DNA of 64,000 nt from Cliona cf. orientalis (Eukaryota > Porifera > Demospongiae > Clionaida > Clionaidae): the NCBI GenBank assembly GCA_963930775.1, contig OZ005697.1, positions 8,020,292-8,084,291 on the forward strand, given 5' to 3'. A model generated the notes under the pieces. The model had not been told where the DNA came from. It saw only the letters and a list, made by a program, of their open reading frames with translations, and searched no databases. The position numbers were made by a program, and so were the translations under genes. Positions 32,722 through 44,254 of this stretch are shown piece by piece. Position 1 is the stretch's first letter; the number at the start of each line of letters is the position of its first letter.

Positions 32722-35372
32722 AGTCTCTAAGTTTTTCATTATCTCATTATCTCACCAGTAGCAATTTACTTTTCTGTGGTTATGAGGTAATTATAGTGTA
32801 ATTATGATGAAACCTATAGTGTAATCTATGAGGTAATTATGAGAAAATTCAGGGCCTCGCTGGAGCCTTTCTGAGACTTGAAAATCAGTAAATATGTAGA
32901 GTATCTTACGCGTGTATCCAGCGAATAGATTACAAGCTGAGCGCTACTTTCTCTGAGAAGTACTGTTGGTTGAACTTCACGTGTTTTCTTGGCTTACGTA
33001 ATGCCATGGATAAATAAAGCTAGCCTTGCGCTATATATAGCACGCATCACTGCCACAAGGGGCTGGCCCGCGCGCGACTGCAGCAGCGTGACCAACCTGA
33101 ACTTCGGAAGGAATACTGTGTTGTCGAGTTCGTCTCTGTGATTGAAGCATCGAAACTTGTCGCTATCAAGGTTGAGAGTCGATCTTAGACGCCATCTCCA
33201 TGATTTCTGGGGCCAGCATCGATCGATGTGTACGCATTCTATTGACGACCTTTTACCATATGCACCATTACACTATGCAGCTACTGGGGAGATGGTCAAG
33301 GGTTCATATTATTTCAAAACTTCTTGAAATTCCTAATTGTATTCCTGCACTTAAAGTCACATTAAAAAGTATCAGACCATCGGATGACGACAATGAGATC
33401 TAAAAGGAACACATATTATTCAATAGTGTATGTACAAGCCTTGTCCCTAGCTATATATATAGGACCATTCCCGGCTAGTCATTGCCAGCTGCATGCTCAA
33501 AAACCACAAAACACAATTTTGAAAAGCAGTTATGAAGTGGGCCTGCGTGAGGACGTCCAGTCTCATGCAGTATTACGAATGAATAAAACTACATACCTAA
33601 TAGTGATATTATTATTGAGCAGCTGCAGTGCACTCTTGTAGTATGTAATGTACTCCTGATATTACTAGTGGTACACTTCGTGAATAAACATCCTCGCTCA
33701 GCTCAAATAATCTAAATAAGTGAAAATCTGAGTGATGTGATGTGGGAAATTAACCGGCTTTTCTTCAGAAGACCACTTCCAGTTGCTGGCTCTTCCTGGA
33801 CACACACATCTCCAACCAAAACCACTAGCTCATATGGCTTCCTATGGTGTCTTTCTGGCTAAACGGTATTTTTGTTTTAACCGTCACTATATATATCTTT
33901 GCTACCATTTCGAAGAAAACCCGTGCTTTTTCCGCTTATATTGTTATTACAAGTTTTATTTCTATGATTCAGTGAAATTAATTTGTGTGATGTACCTTAG
34001 ATGCTAGAAATTTCAATTACAATTTGGTAACCAATGTAATAATGATATTCACAATTCTCAACAGTAATTATTATGGTAAATTATGCACTACTATTTACGA
34101 CAAAACCACTGCGGCCCAGAATTAATGGCACCAGGTTACAAATTAGTTGCATGTAGATAATGCATATTTGCAATAGGCAGCATCTCATATAAAGCAGGAT
34201 ACTCTAGATGAAAATATGGATTTCATGTCTATAATACAGGAAATCTATACCGTGATTTCATCCACTAGCTATTTTACAAAAATTCTGCCCTAAATACGTT
34301 CTGTTTTATTTCATCCAGTTCTCTTTATAAATAATTTGATCCATTTCTTTAGCAGGTATGCTAAGAGATCCCGCAATTAAAAATCATTTTAACAAAAATT
34401 AGCACATGAAATTAAAAATTAATAGCTAGCAGATTAGCAAACAGGTAGCCCATAAGGTCTAATATCGCTAATGTAAGCAAATAACCCAGACTCTGAGATC
34501 TCCAGCCGAGAAAAGACTATCATTTTGAACGTCATGAAAGACTTTTGGGGGTGATTCAGTTCGATCAGCGGTGCTGTATAGCCACGTACATTCTGTGAGA
34601 GTTTCACAAGATAGAAATCCATGTTTGACATTTACTGCTACTGAAAAGAAATCAGTGTCAAATTGTACAAAGAAAGATGAGGTTTTAAAGTCGACGTACC
34701 ATTTATGGTCCATTGAACGAAATCAGCAAAACTGTGGAGCTGTAGTGACTACCATGATTCTTCGTGAATGTATACCTGATCATGCTTGAAATCCTTAGAG
34801 CTGGCGATGGAGCTTTTGATTCACCATGGCGAGCAAGAATGAAATTTTAGAGGGCACAATGAAAAGTAGCCATTGAAGCCATACGACCTCGGTTGAGTCC
34901 AAGTAGAGGACCTTACTTCGCTCGGAATTAAGCATGCATGCATGCATGCAATTATGTCACTGCATAGGAATGTCATGCTGCTAATTAAAGAGTTATCACT
35001 AAGTTATGGGTTTGCCTTCCTCATTGTGGTCAGTGTGCCCATCAAAGTACTAGCTCCAATATTTTTTTATTAAGCATGCACACTTGAGGGGGTTGCATGT
35101 GCTGTGGCTTCTTCCAGGAAAGTATCAACAGTGCTTCGATAAACTCCATGAGCAATCAAAATCATATTATGTAATGTAATTAATGCCTTACAAATCCTGA
35201 GGAGGGCATAAATCTTTTGACACAAATGTTATGTATATATAATATATATATACGTGCTGGGTGGATTTTTTTGTGTACACGTGCAGCCAATTCAGTTAAG
35301 GTTTCACAGTGAATTTAATTTTTATTCTTTAAATTTTGGATACTTAGCTAGCTATGCATAAATTAAAGAATC
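32722..35372. other. Intergenic, no gene supported
   Basis: Short frames here lack domains, splice context or family similarity. Near 33240, GACGACCTTTTACCAT resembles part of the repeat in receptor E. An alternating GCAT run lies at 34932-34951. Nothing else is recognised. Confidence 0.5.
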
Positions 35373-35812
35373 TGAGTGGCTTTGCACACTGTTTGCAATG
35401 CACACTCGTGCATATAGATGTCCGTGTTTATTCTCACATTTATCGGGCTTGACATAAAGAAAAAGGTCCCCATCCTCGAGTTTTCCTTATTGCATTGGAT
35501 AATACTTAATCTAATATATCTGAGTGGCTTTGCATACTGTACACAATGCAGACTCGTGCATATAGATGTTCGTATTAATCTACAAATTTATCGGGCTTGA
35601 CACAAAGAAAAAAAGCCCATCCTCGAGTTTTCCTCATTGCATTGGACAATTAATACTTAATCTAACATATCTGAGTACCGTATGCAATGCACACTCATGC
35701 ATATAGATATCCGTGTTGATCTAAGAGATTCATCGGGCTTGACACAAAAGAGAAAAGTTCCCCATCCTCAAGTTTTCCTTCTTGCATTGGACGACACCTA
35801 ATTTAATAATGT
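35373..35812. repeat. Tandem repeat of about 150 bp, three copies
   Basis: Copies start at 35373, 35521 and 35672. Each contains GCACACTCGTGCATATAGAT, ATCGGGCTTGACA(C/T)AAAG and CATCCTCGAGTTTTCC. The last copy is shortened and ends about 40 bp before the TATA box of the first DEG/ENaC gene, so the array forms the proximal upstream region of that gene only. Confidence 0.85.
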
Positions 35813-35844
35813 GATGCATTTGTAAGTGCATAAAATGCAGATTT

Positions 35845-35900
35845 GAGCAGCTATATAAGCAGAGCAGTTAAACAGCATTTCATCACAGAATTTCAAACAC
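35845..35900 (+). promoter_or_regulatory. Core promoter of DEG/ENaC gene 1
   Basis: ATTTGAGCAGCTATATAAGC and AGAGCAGTT, with TATATAA at 35852, lie 85 bp before the ATG. The same block (ATTTGAGCAGTTATAAAAGC, AGAGCAGTT) precedes the second copy at 38312, which supports it as a functional duplicated TATA promoter. Confidence 0.65.
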
Positions 35901-35936
35901 ATTTCAACCCGTGAAAAAAGAAATCATCAACAGAAT

Positions 35937-37298
35937 ATGAGTATGAGCGAGAAGACAGAGACATTCGACTACGAGAAAGGAGAAGAGAGTATCAAGCCAA
36001 GCTGGAGGAGAAGAGCTAAGAAATTCTTCGACGATTCCACATTCAATGGAGCTCTTTACATCTTTGCAAGCAAGTCGTGGACGAAACGCATAATCTGGTT
36101 GCTGGTTATAGTCATTGCCATTGGAGGATTTTGGGCTGTCACTATTGCAGATATCATCCGGTTGGTGCGTGAACCTATTTCAACTTCAATTACGCTGACC
36201 AGGCAGAATGAGCTGAGCTTTCCAGCTGTGACCATCTGCAGCCTAAGTCTACTAAATATAAGCACATTGGATTCTGGTGGACCAACTGTTGTCAGTAATC
36301 TCATAGATCTATTTGATTTAGCAGATACAGATCCGACCGGATGTAGACAGATTGGAAACCAACTTGCTAGCAATACTGGTGAAAATGTAGGCTGGGGAGC
36401 GCTGACAAATCTTGCAAAAAACGATCTTCGTGCATTACTCAGGGGGTGTACATACGAAGGAGAAAAGTGTGGAGTTGAAGATTTCGAACCAATAAGTACA
36501 GTTGCTGGTCTCTGCTACACATTCAATAGGCCAACCCCCAACAAGCCAATACGCATGGCACGGGGAACTGGAGTAAGACGTGGATTACAACTACAGCTGT
36601 CACCAGAATTTCAGCTCTTTTCCCTGGGAAGAGATTTTGGATTTCGTGTTGTTATCCACAACCCAGACGAACTCCCCCAGCCAGAATCAGAGGGCATAGC
36701 AGTGGGACTCAGTTCCACTGTCTACATAGGAATGAGGCAAGTGGATTCCTTGGATAATACCAAATTTTCCTCTGGGCATAATTGCACAACAGACATGACC
36801 GTCAACCAGGACTTAATTTTCCCTAATTATACGACTTACTCGCAGTCATCCTGTCTCAGTGAGTGCACCTACAAATTCATTGCAGATCAGTGTCAATGCA
36901 TTGAGCCAAGGTTCTACACTCCAGTCAGCACCAGTCGATACAATCAGTTCTCCGAATGTACTGCACCAGATCTCTGCTGTGAAGTGCAATATTTTGAGAC
37001 AGTAGGTGAGAATTGCAATTGCCCACCTCGCTGCACTACTGTTGAACGCACGCTCACGACCAGTAGCTCAACTAATGCAGATGGTCTGGTGGGAGTAAAC
37101 GTGTTTTATGAATCTCTAATTCTGGAGACGAGAGAAACTACTGATTCCTACACTGCATGGGGTCTGATCTCTGACATTGGAGGTAACACTGGGCTGTTCC
37201 TGGGATTCACTCTTCTCTCTGGAGTGGAGCTGCTTCTGCTAGTCCTGGGACTAGCCAAGGATTGTTGCTGCCACATCCGTAAAAGGCAAAAGTCTTAA
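35937..37298 (+). CDS. DEG/ENaC (amiloride-sensitive type) sodium channel, copy 1 (453 aa)
   Basis: The gene is a single intact exon. It has a cytoplasmic N-terminus, TM1 at about 48-68 (IIWLLVIVIAIGGFWAVTI) and the family signature SFPAVTICSLS just outside. The large cysteine-rich ectodomain includes YSQSSCLSECTYKF, CQCIEPRFY and CNCPPRC. TM2 is GGNTGLFLGFTLLSGVELLLL, followed by a short cysteine/basic tail (KDCCCHIRKRQKS). These channels are trimeric, voltage-insensitive and sodium-permeable. Two departures from the family are visible: the N-terminal gating motif His-Gly is Asn-Gly (FNGALYIF), and the selectivity triplet G-x-S reads G-F-T. Length is at the short end for the family, and there is no PY motif. 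Gating stimulus is unknown. Confidence 0.9.
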   Translation: MSMSEKTETFDYEKGEESIKPSWRRRAKKFFDDSTFNGALYIFASKSWTKRIIWLLVIVIAIGGFWAVTIADIIRLVREPISTSITLTRQNELSFPAVTICSLSLLNISTLDSGGPTVVSNLIDLFDLADTDPTGCRQIGNQLASNTGENVGWGALTNLAKNDLRALLRGCTYEGEKCGVEDFEPISTVAGLCYTFNRPTPNKPIRMARGTGVRRGLQLQLSPEFQLFSLGRDFGFRVVIHNPDELPQPESEGIAVGLSSTVYIGMRQVDSLDNTKFSSGHNCTTDMTVNQDLIFPNYTTYSQSSCLSECTYKFIADQCQCIEPRFYTPVSTSRYNQFSECTAPDLCCEVQYFETVGENCNCPPRCTTVERTLTTSSSTNADGLVGVNVFYESLILETRETTDSYTAWGLISDIGGNTGLFLGFTLLSGVELLLLVLGLAKDCCCHIRKRQKS

Positions 37299-38311
37299 AT
37301 GTGATAAATAACTTAATAGAGGATGTACCATGTTATAGAGTAGCTAATACTGGTACATGACATTTGCAGATTATGTATACTAACAGGAATATGCATAAAC
37401 TAATAATTGCATAATTATAATTATTATTGATAATTTTAAATTTGGCTTGAGCATAAAATCAATGATATGAAAGGCCAAGACTCAAATAAAAAGTTCAATC
37501 CATTATTCCCAACATATATTATTATGATAACTAGTGATTAAAACAAATTTGTAACATTTGAACGTGGTAGTTTGGGAAGGAAGAAAGTCGATATACTATA
37601 ATATTATTATATAGCTAGGTATATAAGCTTTTGAGTTTTTGATGCAGATAAATTAGTTATAGATTAACAAGTTGTTTACTTTCAATTAGTTTGCGTGTGG
37701 GTAGGGGGAGAAGGAGGAAGGGCGGGGAAGATCAAAGGAATGATCCCCCCACCCCACCCGGGCCCCCCACAGCCTTTCCACCAAATCTTGGCTGTCCATT
37801 AATTGTGTTGCTGTGTCTATCAGTCATATCATCAAATTTAAAGACTGAAATTGAATTTTCATGTCACAAGATAGACCAGAAATTTTTTAATGATTCTGCC
37901 TTATCTTTTAAGATTTCCCATTGCATGCTCTCCATCACAAAATTAATCATCACCATAGCAACAGCATGCATGCATACACGCTCCACTGCCATCAATTGAT
38001 AAAGGAAGAGACATGCAGGTCCCTTCCCAGAACCCAGCAGCAACAACTACGTAGTAGTAGGGAGAGAAATGTACTGGCATATATCTCCCTACATGTAGCA
38101 GCAGCGGCACATGCAGTGGCACAAGCAGCACATGCAGTGGCATGCACATGCAGCAGCACATGTAGCAGCCAGTGGGAGGGCATGACCCTCCCACAGCAGC
38201 AAAGCCCAGCCCTACCACCATTTATCAAATACAACCAATCGAGGTACAGATTGGTGTTGCATTAGATAGTTGCTAAAAGGATTTAAACAAGTGTATATGT
38301 TCAGGAAATGA
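37299..38311. other. Intergenic between the two channel genes
   Basis: AT-rich 3' flank with some similarity to 39827-40250 (GATTTGGGAAGG, TATAAGCTTTTGA, TTGTTTxCTTTCAATTAG), as expected from tandem gene duplication. A degenerate tandem array of GCAGCACATGCAGTGGCA units lies at 38098-38170. No gene is supported. Confidence 0.6.
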
Positions 38312-38345
38312 ATTTGAGCAGTTATAAAAGCAGAGCAGTTCACGA
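38312..38345 (+). promoter_or_regulatory. Core promoter of DEG/ENaC gene 2
   Basis: ATTTGAGCAGTTATAAAAGC with TATAAAA at 38323 is 145 bp before the start codon and homologous to the promoter of copy 1. The 150-bp tandem repeat upstream of copy 1 is missing here. Confidence 0.65.
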
Positions 38346-38467
38346 GTATTATATCAAGTTCATCGCAAAATTTCATCCACGTTTCAGAAGAAATCATCGA
38401 GTGTGCATTGTATATGGTGTGCAAAGCAACTCTTGCAGAATAAATATTCAATAAGGAAAACTTGAGT

Positions 38468-39826
38468 ATGAGCGAGAAGACATTCGAGATCGACTATGAG
38501 AAAGGAGAAGAGAGCATTAAGCCAAGCTGGAGGAGAAGAGCTGAAAAATTCTTCAACAATTCCACATTTAATGGAGCTCTCTACATCTTTGCAAGCAAGT
38601 CGTGGACAAAACGCATAATCTGGTTGCTGGTCATAATCACTGCCATTGGTGGATTTTGGGCAGTCACCATCGTAGATATCATCCAGCTGGCACGTAAACC
38701 TATTGTGACTTCAATCACACTGACCAGGGAGAATGAGCTGAGCTTTCCAGCTGTAACTATCTGCAGCCTTAGTGGACTAAACACAACCACATTGAATTTA
38801 GGTGGACCAACAGTTGTCAATGATCTCTCAGATCTAATTAAAACATCACGTAGAGATCCCACTGAATGCAAGAACATTGCTAACCGAATTGCTAGCAATA
38901 CTGGTGTAAACGTAGGCTGGGGAGGGCTGGTAGACACTGCAAAAAATGATCTTCGTGTATTGCTCGTTGAATGTGCGTACGAAGGAACAGAATGTGGAAT
39001 TGAAGATTTCATGCCAATAAACACACTTATTGGTCGTTGCTACACATTCAATAAGCCAACCCCCATCAAACCAGTACGCATGGCACGAGGAACTGGAATA
39101 AGACGTGGATTACAACTTCAACTGTTACCAAAATTTCTGAACTTTACCCCGGGAGCTGATCTTGGATTTCTTGTTGTTGTCCACAACCCAGACGAACTCC
39201 CCCAGCCAGAATCAGAGGGTATAGCGGTGGGACTCAGTTCCGTTGTCTTCATAGGAATGAGGCAAGTGGATTCCGTGGATAAAACCACATTTTCATCCGG
39301 GCATGAATGCAGAACAGACACGACCATAACTCAGGACTTAATTTTCCCTAATTATACGACTTACTCGCAGTCATCCTGTCTCAGTGAGTGCACCTACAAA
39401 TTCCTTGCTGATCAGTGTAGATGCATTGAGCCGAGGTTCTACACTCCAATCAGCACCAGTCGATACAGTCGGTTCCCTGAATGCACTGCACCAGATCTCT
39501 GCTGTGAAGTGCGGCATTTTTTTAACGTAGGTGAGAGCTGTAATTGTCCACCTCGCTGCACTACTATTGAACGCACACTCACCACCAGTAGCTCAACTAA
39601 TGCAGCAAAGGATCTGGTGGGAGTAAGTGTATTTTATGAATCTCTAATTCTGGAGACGAGAGAAACTACTGATTCCTACACTGCATGGAGTCTGATCTCT
39701 GACATTGGAGGTAACACTGGACTGTTCCTGGGATTCACTCTTCTCTCTGGAGTGGAGCTGCTTCTGCTAGTCTTGGGACTAGCTAAGGATTGTTGCTGCC
39801 ACATCCGCAAAAAGCAAAAATTTTAA
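38468..39826 (+). CDS. DEG/ENaC sodium channel, copy 2 (452 aa)
   Basis: Single-exon tandem duplicate of the gene at 35937, closely similar over its whole length. The start is placed at ATG 38468: the first of the two Met codons of copy 1 is TTG here, and the rest of the N-terminus (MSEKTFEIDYEKGEESIKPS) aligns. TM1, SFPAVTICSLS, the cysteine pattern, TM2 with GFT, and the CCC/basic tail are all kept, as is the unusual FNGALYIF motif. Differences concentrate in the ectodomain after TM1 (about residues 110-200), where subunit-specific gating parts lie in known family structures. The two could form homo- or heterotrimers; that is inference. Confidence 0.9.
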   Translation: MSEKTFEIDYEKGEESIKPSWRRRAEKFFNNSTFNGALYIFASKSWTKRIIWLLVIITAIGGFWAVTIVDIIQLARKPIVTSITLTRENELSFPAVTICSLSGLNTTTLNLGGPTVVNDLSDLIKTSRRDPTECKNIANRIASNTGVNVGWGGLVDTAKNDLRVLLVECAYEGTECGIEDFMPINTLIGRCYTFNKPTPIKPVRMARGTGIRRGLQLQLLPKFLNFTPGADLGFLVVVHNPDELPQPESEGIAVGLSSVVFIGMRQVDSVDKTTFSSGHECRTDTTITQDLIFPNYTTYSQSSCLSECTYKFLADQCRCIEPRFYTPISTSRYSRFPECTAPDLCCEVRHFFNVGESCNCPPRCTTIERTLTTSSSTNAAKDLVGVSVFYESLILETRETTDSYTAWSLISDIGGNTGLFLGFTLLSGVELLLLVLGLAKDCCCHIRKKQKF

Positions 39827-41319
39827 ATACGACAAGTAACATAAAGGAAGACATACCATATTAGAATAACACTCATATACTTGACATTATATTTTTGTTT
39901 CTAAGGCTTTTGAATACCATGCATTTTCTATTGTATATAATATTATTATACTAACAGGAAATAATATGCACAAAAATTACAGATACTAATATAATAGTAG
40001 TATTACAGATACTAATACTAGTACCAGATAATATATTATTATAAGGTCAGTATCCCAATGAGAAGTTCAATCCAAGTTTCCAACATACGATACCAGTGCA
40101 TCAAAACAAATTATAACCTTGAATGTGAAAGATTTGGGAAGGGGGAAAGTTGACACGATATGTAGCTAAGTATAAGCTTTTGACCTATCAATGCAGATAA
40201 AACTTAACCAGTTGTTTGCTTTCAATTAGCTAGTTTGTGTGCAGAGGAGATCATGCAAAGGAATGATGAACTTTAGCTATGAATAATTGGCCGAGGCTAT
40301 TGACACCGACTATCAGTGTCGATAACCGCCACAAAATGGCTATTGCCCCCGATTCGCTGTCAATAAAAGCCACAAACTAGCTATTGCTGCCGATGTGTCC
40401 CCTGCAAGCCAGCCTCGCCCACAAAGAGGTACATGTGCATGGCAATGTTGAGGCATCTTCAACTACGCACAATGATCGCTGATTGCAGATTTATGGCAGA
40501 TCTATATATCGTAATTATATGGATGGTACACTTTGTTAAAATTAACTTGTCTCCCTTGTCTTTTTTAGCGTGTGACATTGAAAGCTGTATGCATGGGAAT
40601 GAGGCTAAATATTAAATTTAAATTGATAGTCCTAGCATTCAGATCAAATATAATTATATCACTCATCAGAAGGTCACATGAACATTGTATAATTTGTTAG
40701 AGAGCTCCAGCCCACAGCACGATAATAATATTATTATTGAAAGGTATACTCAGTGTTCATTATCAGCGTCATGGCTAAACAAATTGTGGCAGGTCCTTCC
40801 TTGCATGTCATTGTGAAAGAATAAATTTAATAGGACACTGTTCATTATTCAATGCAACATGGGTGACTTCAATAAATTCCTGCAGGCCTAGCCTTATATA
40901 AAATCAAGACACCTTTCACAACACAAGCTTAGCTAGGGATATATTATAACAATATGGTAAACATGTAGCTCTGAGTCACCGGAACAATACAAGGTTGCAC
41001 TGAATCAATTACAAACACTTCAGGAACTGAAATGACTATTGTACAAATATCTTGTTTAAAGGCATACTTACAAGTTAAGGCAAAGCATATATGTACTACG
41101 CAAAGTACTCCACTAACGATTATTGTTTTTCAGTGGTACACCGTACAGCGTGTCAAACTATAATTTATAGGAACTTATACTTAGTAGTACAGTGATTCCT
41201 TACATAAGTTGAGCCTTGCTGGAATACTAATAAACTGGTGATATCACAGGAACATGCTGAAGCTCCCTATTGGCAGTTAAACATAAGACGATTGACTTCA
41301 TGTTACTACCAATGATATC
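39827..41319. other. Intergenic and LINE 5' flank
   Basis: No gene is supported. At 40296-40400, CTATTGACACCGACTATCAG and related GGCTATTGC units occur. A related sequence in inverted orientation lies at 44295-44346, beyond the LINE. The 5' limit of the LINE could not be fixed and may lie in this stretch; no ORF1 protein is seen. Confidence 0.45.
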
Positions 41320-44094
41320 ATGCAAAAATTAAATATTTTATATTATAATGCAAGAAGTATTTTACCTAAATTAGATCACTTATCCCTTTCTGTCAAACTT
41401 TATGAACCCCATATCATTTGCATCACGGAATCTTGGCTCTCTAAGGATATCTCAGGTGATGAGCTATCACTACCTGGGTACCAATTATTCCGCCTAGACA
41501 GAGATCGTCATGGTGGGGGGGTTTTAATGTATGTTTCACTCTTATTTACTGTTACACCTCACCCTCTACCATCACCTGCTCTTGAGCTTATTTCCCTTTC
41601 TGTATATCCGAACAAGGAGCAGTTTTGTATATGTGTTTTTTATCGCCCACCTAACTCAACCAGATATATTTTTGATACTTTGTGTTCTTATCTAGTTTCT
41701 ATTTGTGCAAATAATTTCCATAATTTTATTTTATTAGGTGATTTTAATGTTAACTTTGACAATGTATCACACCCTCTATATTCTGATTTGTGCAATCTCT
41801 TAACTATGTTTAATATGTCACAAGTCGTTGTGGGACCAACCCACGTTCACCACACTGGAGTATGTTCAACCATTGATCTAGTGCTTGTTTCCAGCCATAT
41901 CAAAGTGAGATCATGCGAGACTCTTCCATCATTGTGCAACTCGGATCACTACGGTGTACTGACACAAATTGAATTGGAGAAAAGCATCCATCCACAACCC
42001 TGTAAGGGCCGCTTGGTCTGGAGATACAATCATGCTGACTGGAGTTTGGCTTCCAGCCTTATTGAAAACACCAATTGGGATTTATTATTTTTCAGTGGAA
42101 ACATCGAACGTTCCTGGACGTCCTGGCACCAGCACTTCTTATCAATCATGAATAAAAGTATTCCCAACACAGTATTGAGGTCCAGACGTAACTTGCCCTG
42201 GTTGAATAAACAGTTAATTCAGGCAATGCGCAGAAGAAACAAACTATTTAAGCAGGCCAAAATATCTGGTGACTTTTCAAAATATAAAGTGGCCCGCAAC
42301 CAAACATTGCAGCAACTTCGCACTGCCAAACATTCCTACCTTGCACAGCTGAATCCAAGGGACCCTATTAAGGCATTCTGGAAGACGGTGAAGTTCCTGA
42401 GCAAAAATCAGAATTCAATTCCTACACTAACTCAAGGTGAAACTGTTGCTTCACAAAGCACTGAAAAAGCAAGTATGCTGAACAATTTCTTTTCCTCTTG
42501 TTTCAATACTGCCTTTCTGCCTCTGACCTTGATATGCAACCATGATCGAAACAACCATACTGAAATGTCTCTACTCTGCACTGAAGATGAAGTACATGAC
42601 TTGCTACTGACACTAGATGTCACAAAATCCAATGGGCCGGATGGAATTTCCTCATCAATGTTAAAGCACACTGCTGATGCCATTGCTCCATCCCTAACGA
42701 AATTGTTTAATCTCTCTATACAATTGGGTCAGTTACCATCTCAGTGGAAACGCTCCTTAATTGTACCGATTCCTAAAAGCTCCTCAACAGGTTCTCCGTC
42801 ATGTTATCGTCCAATCTCATTATTGCCTATTGTCAGCAAAGTCCTAGAAAGGCACATATGCAATATTCTCATGGATCACCTTCAATCCCTTAACTTCATC
42901 TCAAACAACCAGTGGGGTTTTCTGGAAGGCCGATCGACTGTAACTGCCCTCATTAAATGTACGGACGACTGGCTAAAAGAGCTTGAGCTAGGAAACGATG
43001 TATGTGCAATTTTCTTCGACTTTCGCAAAGCATTCGATTCGGTACCACATGAACCGCTACTCCGCAAGCTATCTACCCTGAACTTGGACAACTGCATTCT
43101 TACTTGGCTTCATAACTACCTTTGCAATAGACAGCAGGCAGTTATTGTTGATGGAGATGAATCAGAAAGCTGTTCTGTTTTATCTGGTGTTCCTCAGGGA
43201 TCTGTTCTCGGTCCAGTTTTATTTCTTGTCTACATCAATGACCTCACAGGGGTGATTGTTCATCCTAGTTCAATCGTTAACATGTTTGCAGATGATGTTC
43301 TCCTCTATCATAGTATCAGTTGCTCAGATGACTATCTTGATGCTCAGCAGTCTATTACGGCCATCGAGCAGTGGTCTTCAGATAATTACCTCCAATTGAA
43401 TAGCCTGAAGTGTAAAAGTATGATCATCTCTAGAAAGAAGACTCCTACTACTCCCCATCATGCACTTGTCTTAAATAATGGTACACTAGAACAAGTAGAA
43501 AGCTACAAATACCTTGGTCTTCTTCTTACTGCTGATCTATCTTGGTCATCTCACATTTCCTCTATCTGTCTCAAAGCACGGAAAGTCCTTGGCTTGTTAT
43601 ACAGGAGGTTCTACGGCAATGTAAGCCAGGATGTCCTAAAACAGTTATATCTCTCGCTTGTAAGACCTCACCTAGAATACGGCTGCCATGTGTGGAATCC
43701 TCATCTTGAAAAGGACAAGAAGGCACTGGAAGACGTGCAGAAATTTGCTTGCAGGATCGCTACAGCGCACTGGGATGAGAGCTATGATACTCTATTGGAA
43801 CTCCTCCACCTTCAGCCACTTCAGGAACGTAGGACATATGCCAGACTCGGGCTAATGTATAGAATTTTATACAAACTATCATACTTCCCAGCAGAAACAT
43901 TTAAGCTTCGAAACTTAACACAGCCAAACCGTTGTTCACACCAGCTTGAACTCCAAGTCCCATTTGCTCGCACAAATTCATATTTTTACTCCTTTGTACC
44001 TCATACTTCCTCCTTATGGAACTCCTTACCTAAGGATATCATTAATCTGTCTACCTCTTACCACTCATTTAAGTACCATTTACGCTCACAATAG
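41320..44094 (+). CDS. LINE ORF2: apurinic-type endonuclease plus reverse transcriptase (924 aa)
   Basis: The N-terminal endonuclease/exonuclease/phosphatase domain (about 1-225) has YYNARS, CITESWL, RHGGGVLMYV, LLGDFNVNFD, STIDLVLV and NSDHYGV, so the usual Asn, Glu, Asp and Asp-His catalytic residues are all present. The reverse transcriptase (about 435-710) has SNGPDGIS, YRPISLLP, FFDFRKAFDSVPH, GVPQGSVLGPVLFLVYINDL and the catalytic FADD at 656-659. A C-terminal YLGLLL...RPHLEYGCHVWNPH region follows. The layout and motifs fit the CR1/L2/Jockey type of LINE; the clade cannot be assigned by eye. The protein nicks DNA and primes reverse transcription at the target. Confidence 0.92.
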   Translation: MQKLNILYYNARSILPKLDHLSLSVKLYEPHIICITESWLSKDISGDELSLPGYQLFRLDRDRHGGGVLMYVSLLFTVTPHPLPSPALELISLSVYPNKEQFCICVFYRPPNSTRYIFDTLCSYLVSICANNFHNFILLGDFNVNFDNVSHPLYSDLCNLLTMFNMSQVVVGPTHVHHTGVCSTIDLVLVSSHIKVRSCETLPSLCNSDHYGVLTQIELEKSIHPQPCKGRLVWRYNHADWSLASSLIENTNWDLLFFSGNIERSWTSWHQHFLSIMNKSIPNTVLRSRRNLPWLNKQLIQAMRRRNKLFKQAKISGDFSKYKVARNQTLQQLRTAKHSYLAQLNPRDPIKAFWKTVKFLSKNQNSIPTLTQGETVASQSTEKASMLNNFFSSCFNTAFLPLTLICNHDRNNHTEMSLLCTEDEVHDLLLTLDVTKSNGPDGISSSMLKHTADAIAPSLTKLFNLSIQLGQLPSQWKRSLIVPIPKSSSTGSPSCYRPISLLPIVSKVLERHICNILMDHLQSLNFISNNQWGFLEGRSTVTALIKCTDDWLKELELGNDVCAIFFDFRKAFDSVPHEPLLRKLSTLNLDNCILTWLHNYLCNRQQAVIVDGDESESCSVLSGVPQGSVLGPVLFLVYINDLTGVIVHPSSIVNMFADDVLLYHSISCSDDYLDAQQSITAIEQWSSDNYLQLNSLKCKSMIISRKKTPTTPHHALVLNNGTLEQVESYKYLGLLLTADLSWSSHISSICLKARKVLGLLYRRFYGNVSQDVLKQLYLSLVRPHLEYGCHVWNPHLEKDKKALEDVQKFACRIATAHWDESYDTLLELLHLQPLQERRTYARLGLMYRILYKLSYFPAETFKLRNLTQPNRCSHQLELQVPFARTNSYFYSFVPHTSSLWNSLPKDIINLSTSYHSFKYHLRSQ

Positions 44095-44254
44095 TCTTAA
44101 TTATTATACCATACTACTATACCATACTACTATCTCATAGTTATCTTTATTTAGTTTTGGGTGCACTTTGCTATTAGCTTATTGCTACTTGTGTATCCTG
44201 TGCATATTGAAATGCATAAAGTATTATAGACAAAAAAAAAAAAAAAAAAAAAAA
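41320..44254 (+). mobile_element. Non-LTR retrotransposon (LINE), apparently full-length ORF2 with poly(A)
   Basis: The element consists of the intact ORF at 41320-44094, an AT-rich 3' UTR and an A23 tail at 44232-44254. No target duplication was identified because the 5' end is uncertain. The uninterrupted ORF and long pure poly(A) suggest recent insertion. Confidence 0.85.

Noticed and set aside
35373..35812. Tandem repeats considered as a CRISPR-like array
   Set aside because: Units are about 150 bp, homologous along their whole length with no unique spacers, and the genome is eukaryotic.
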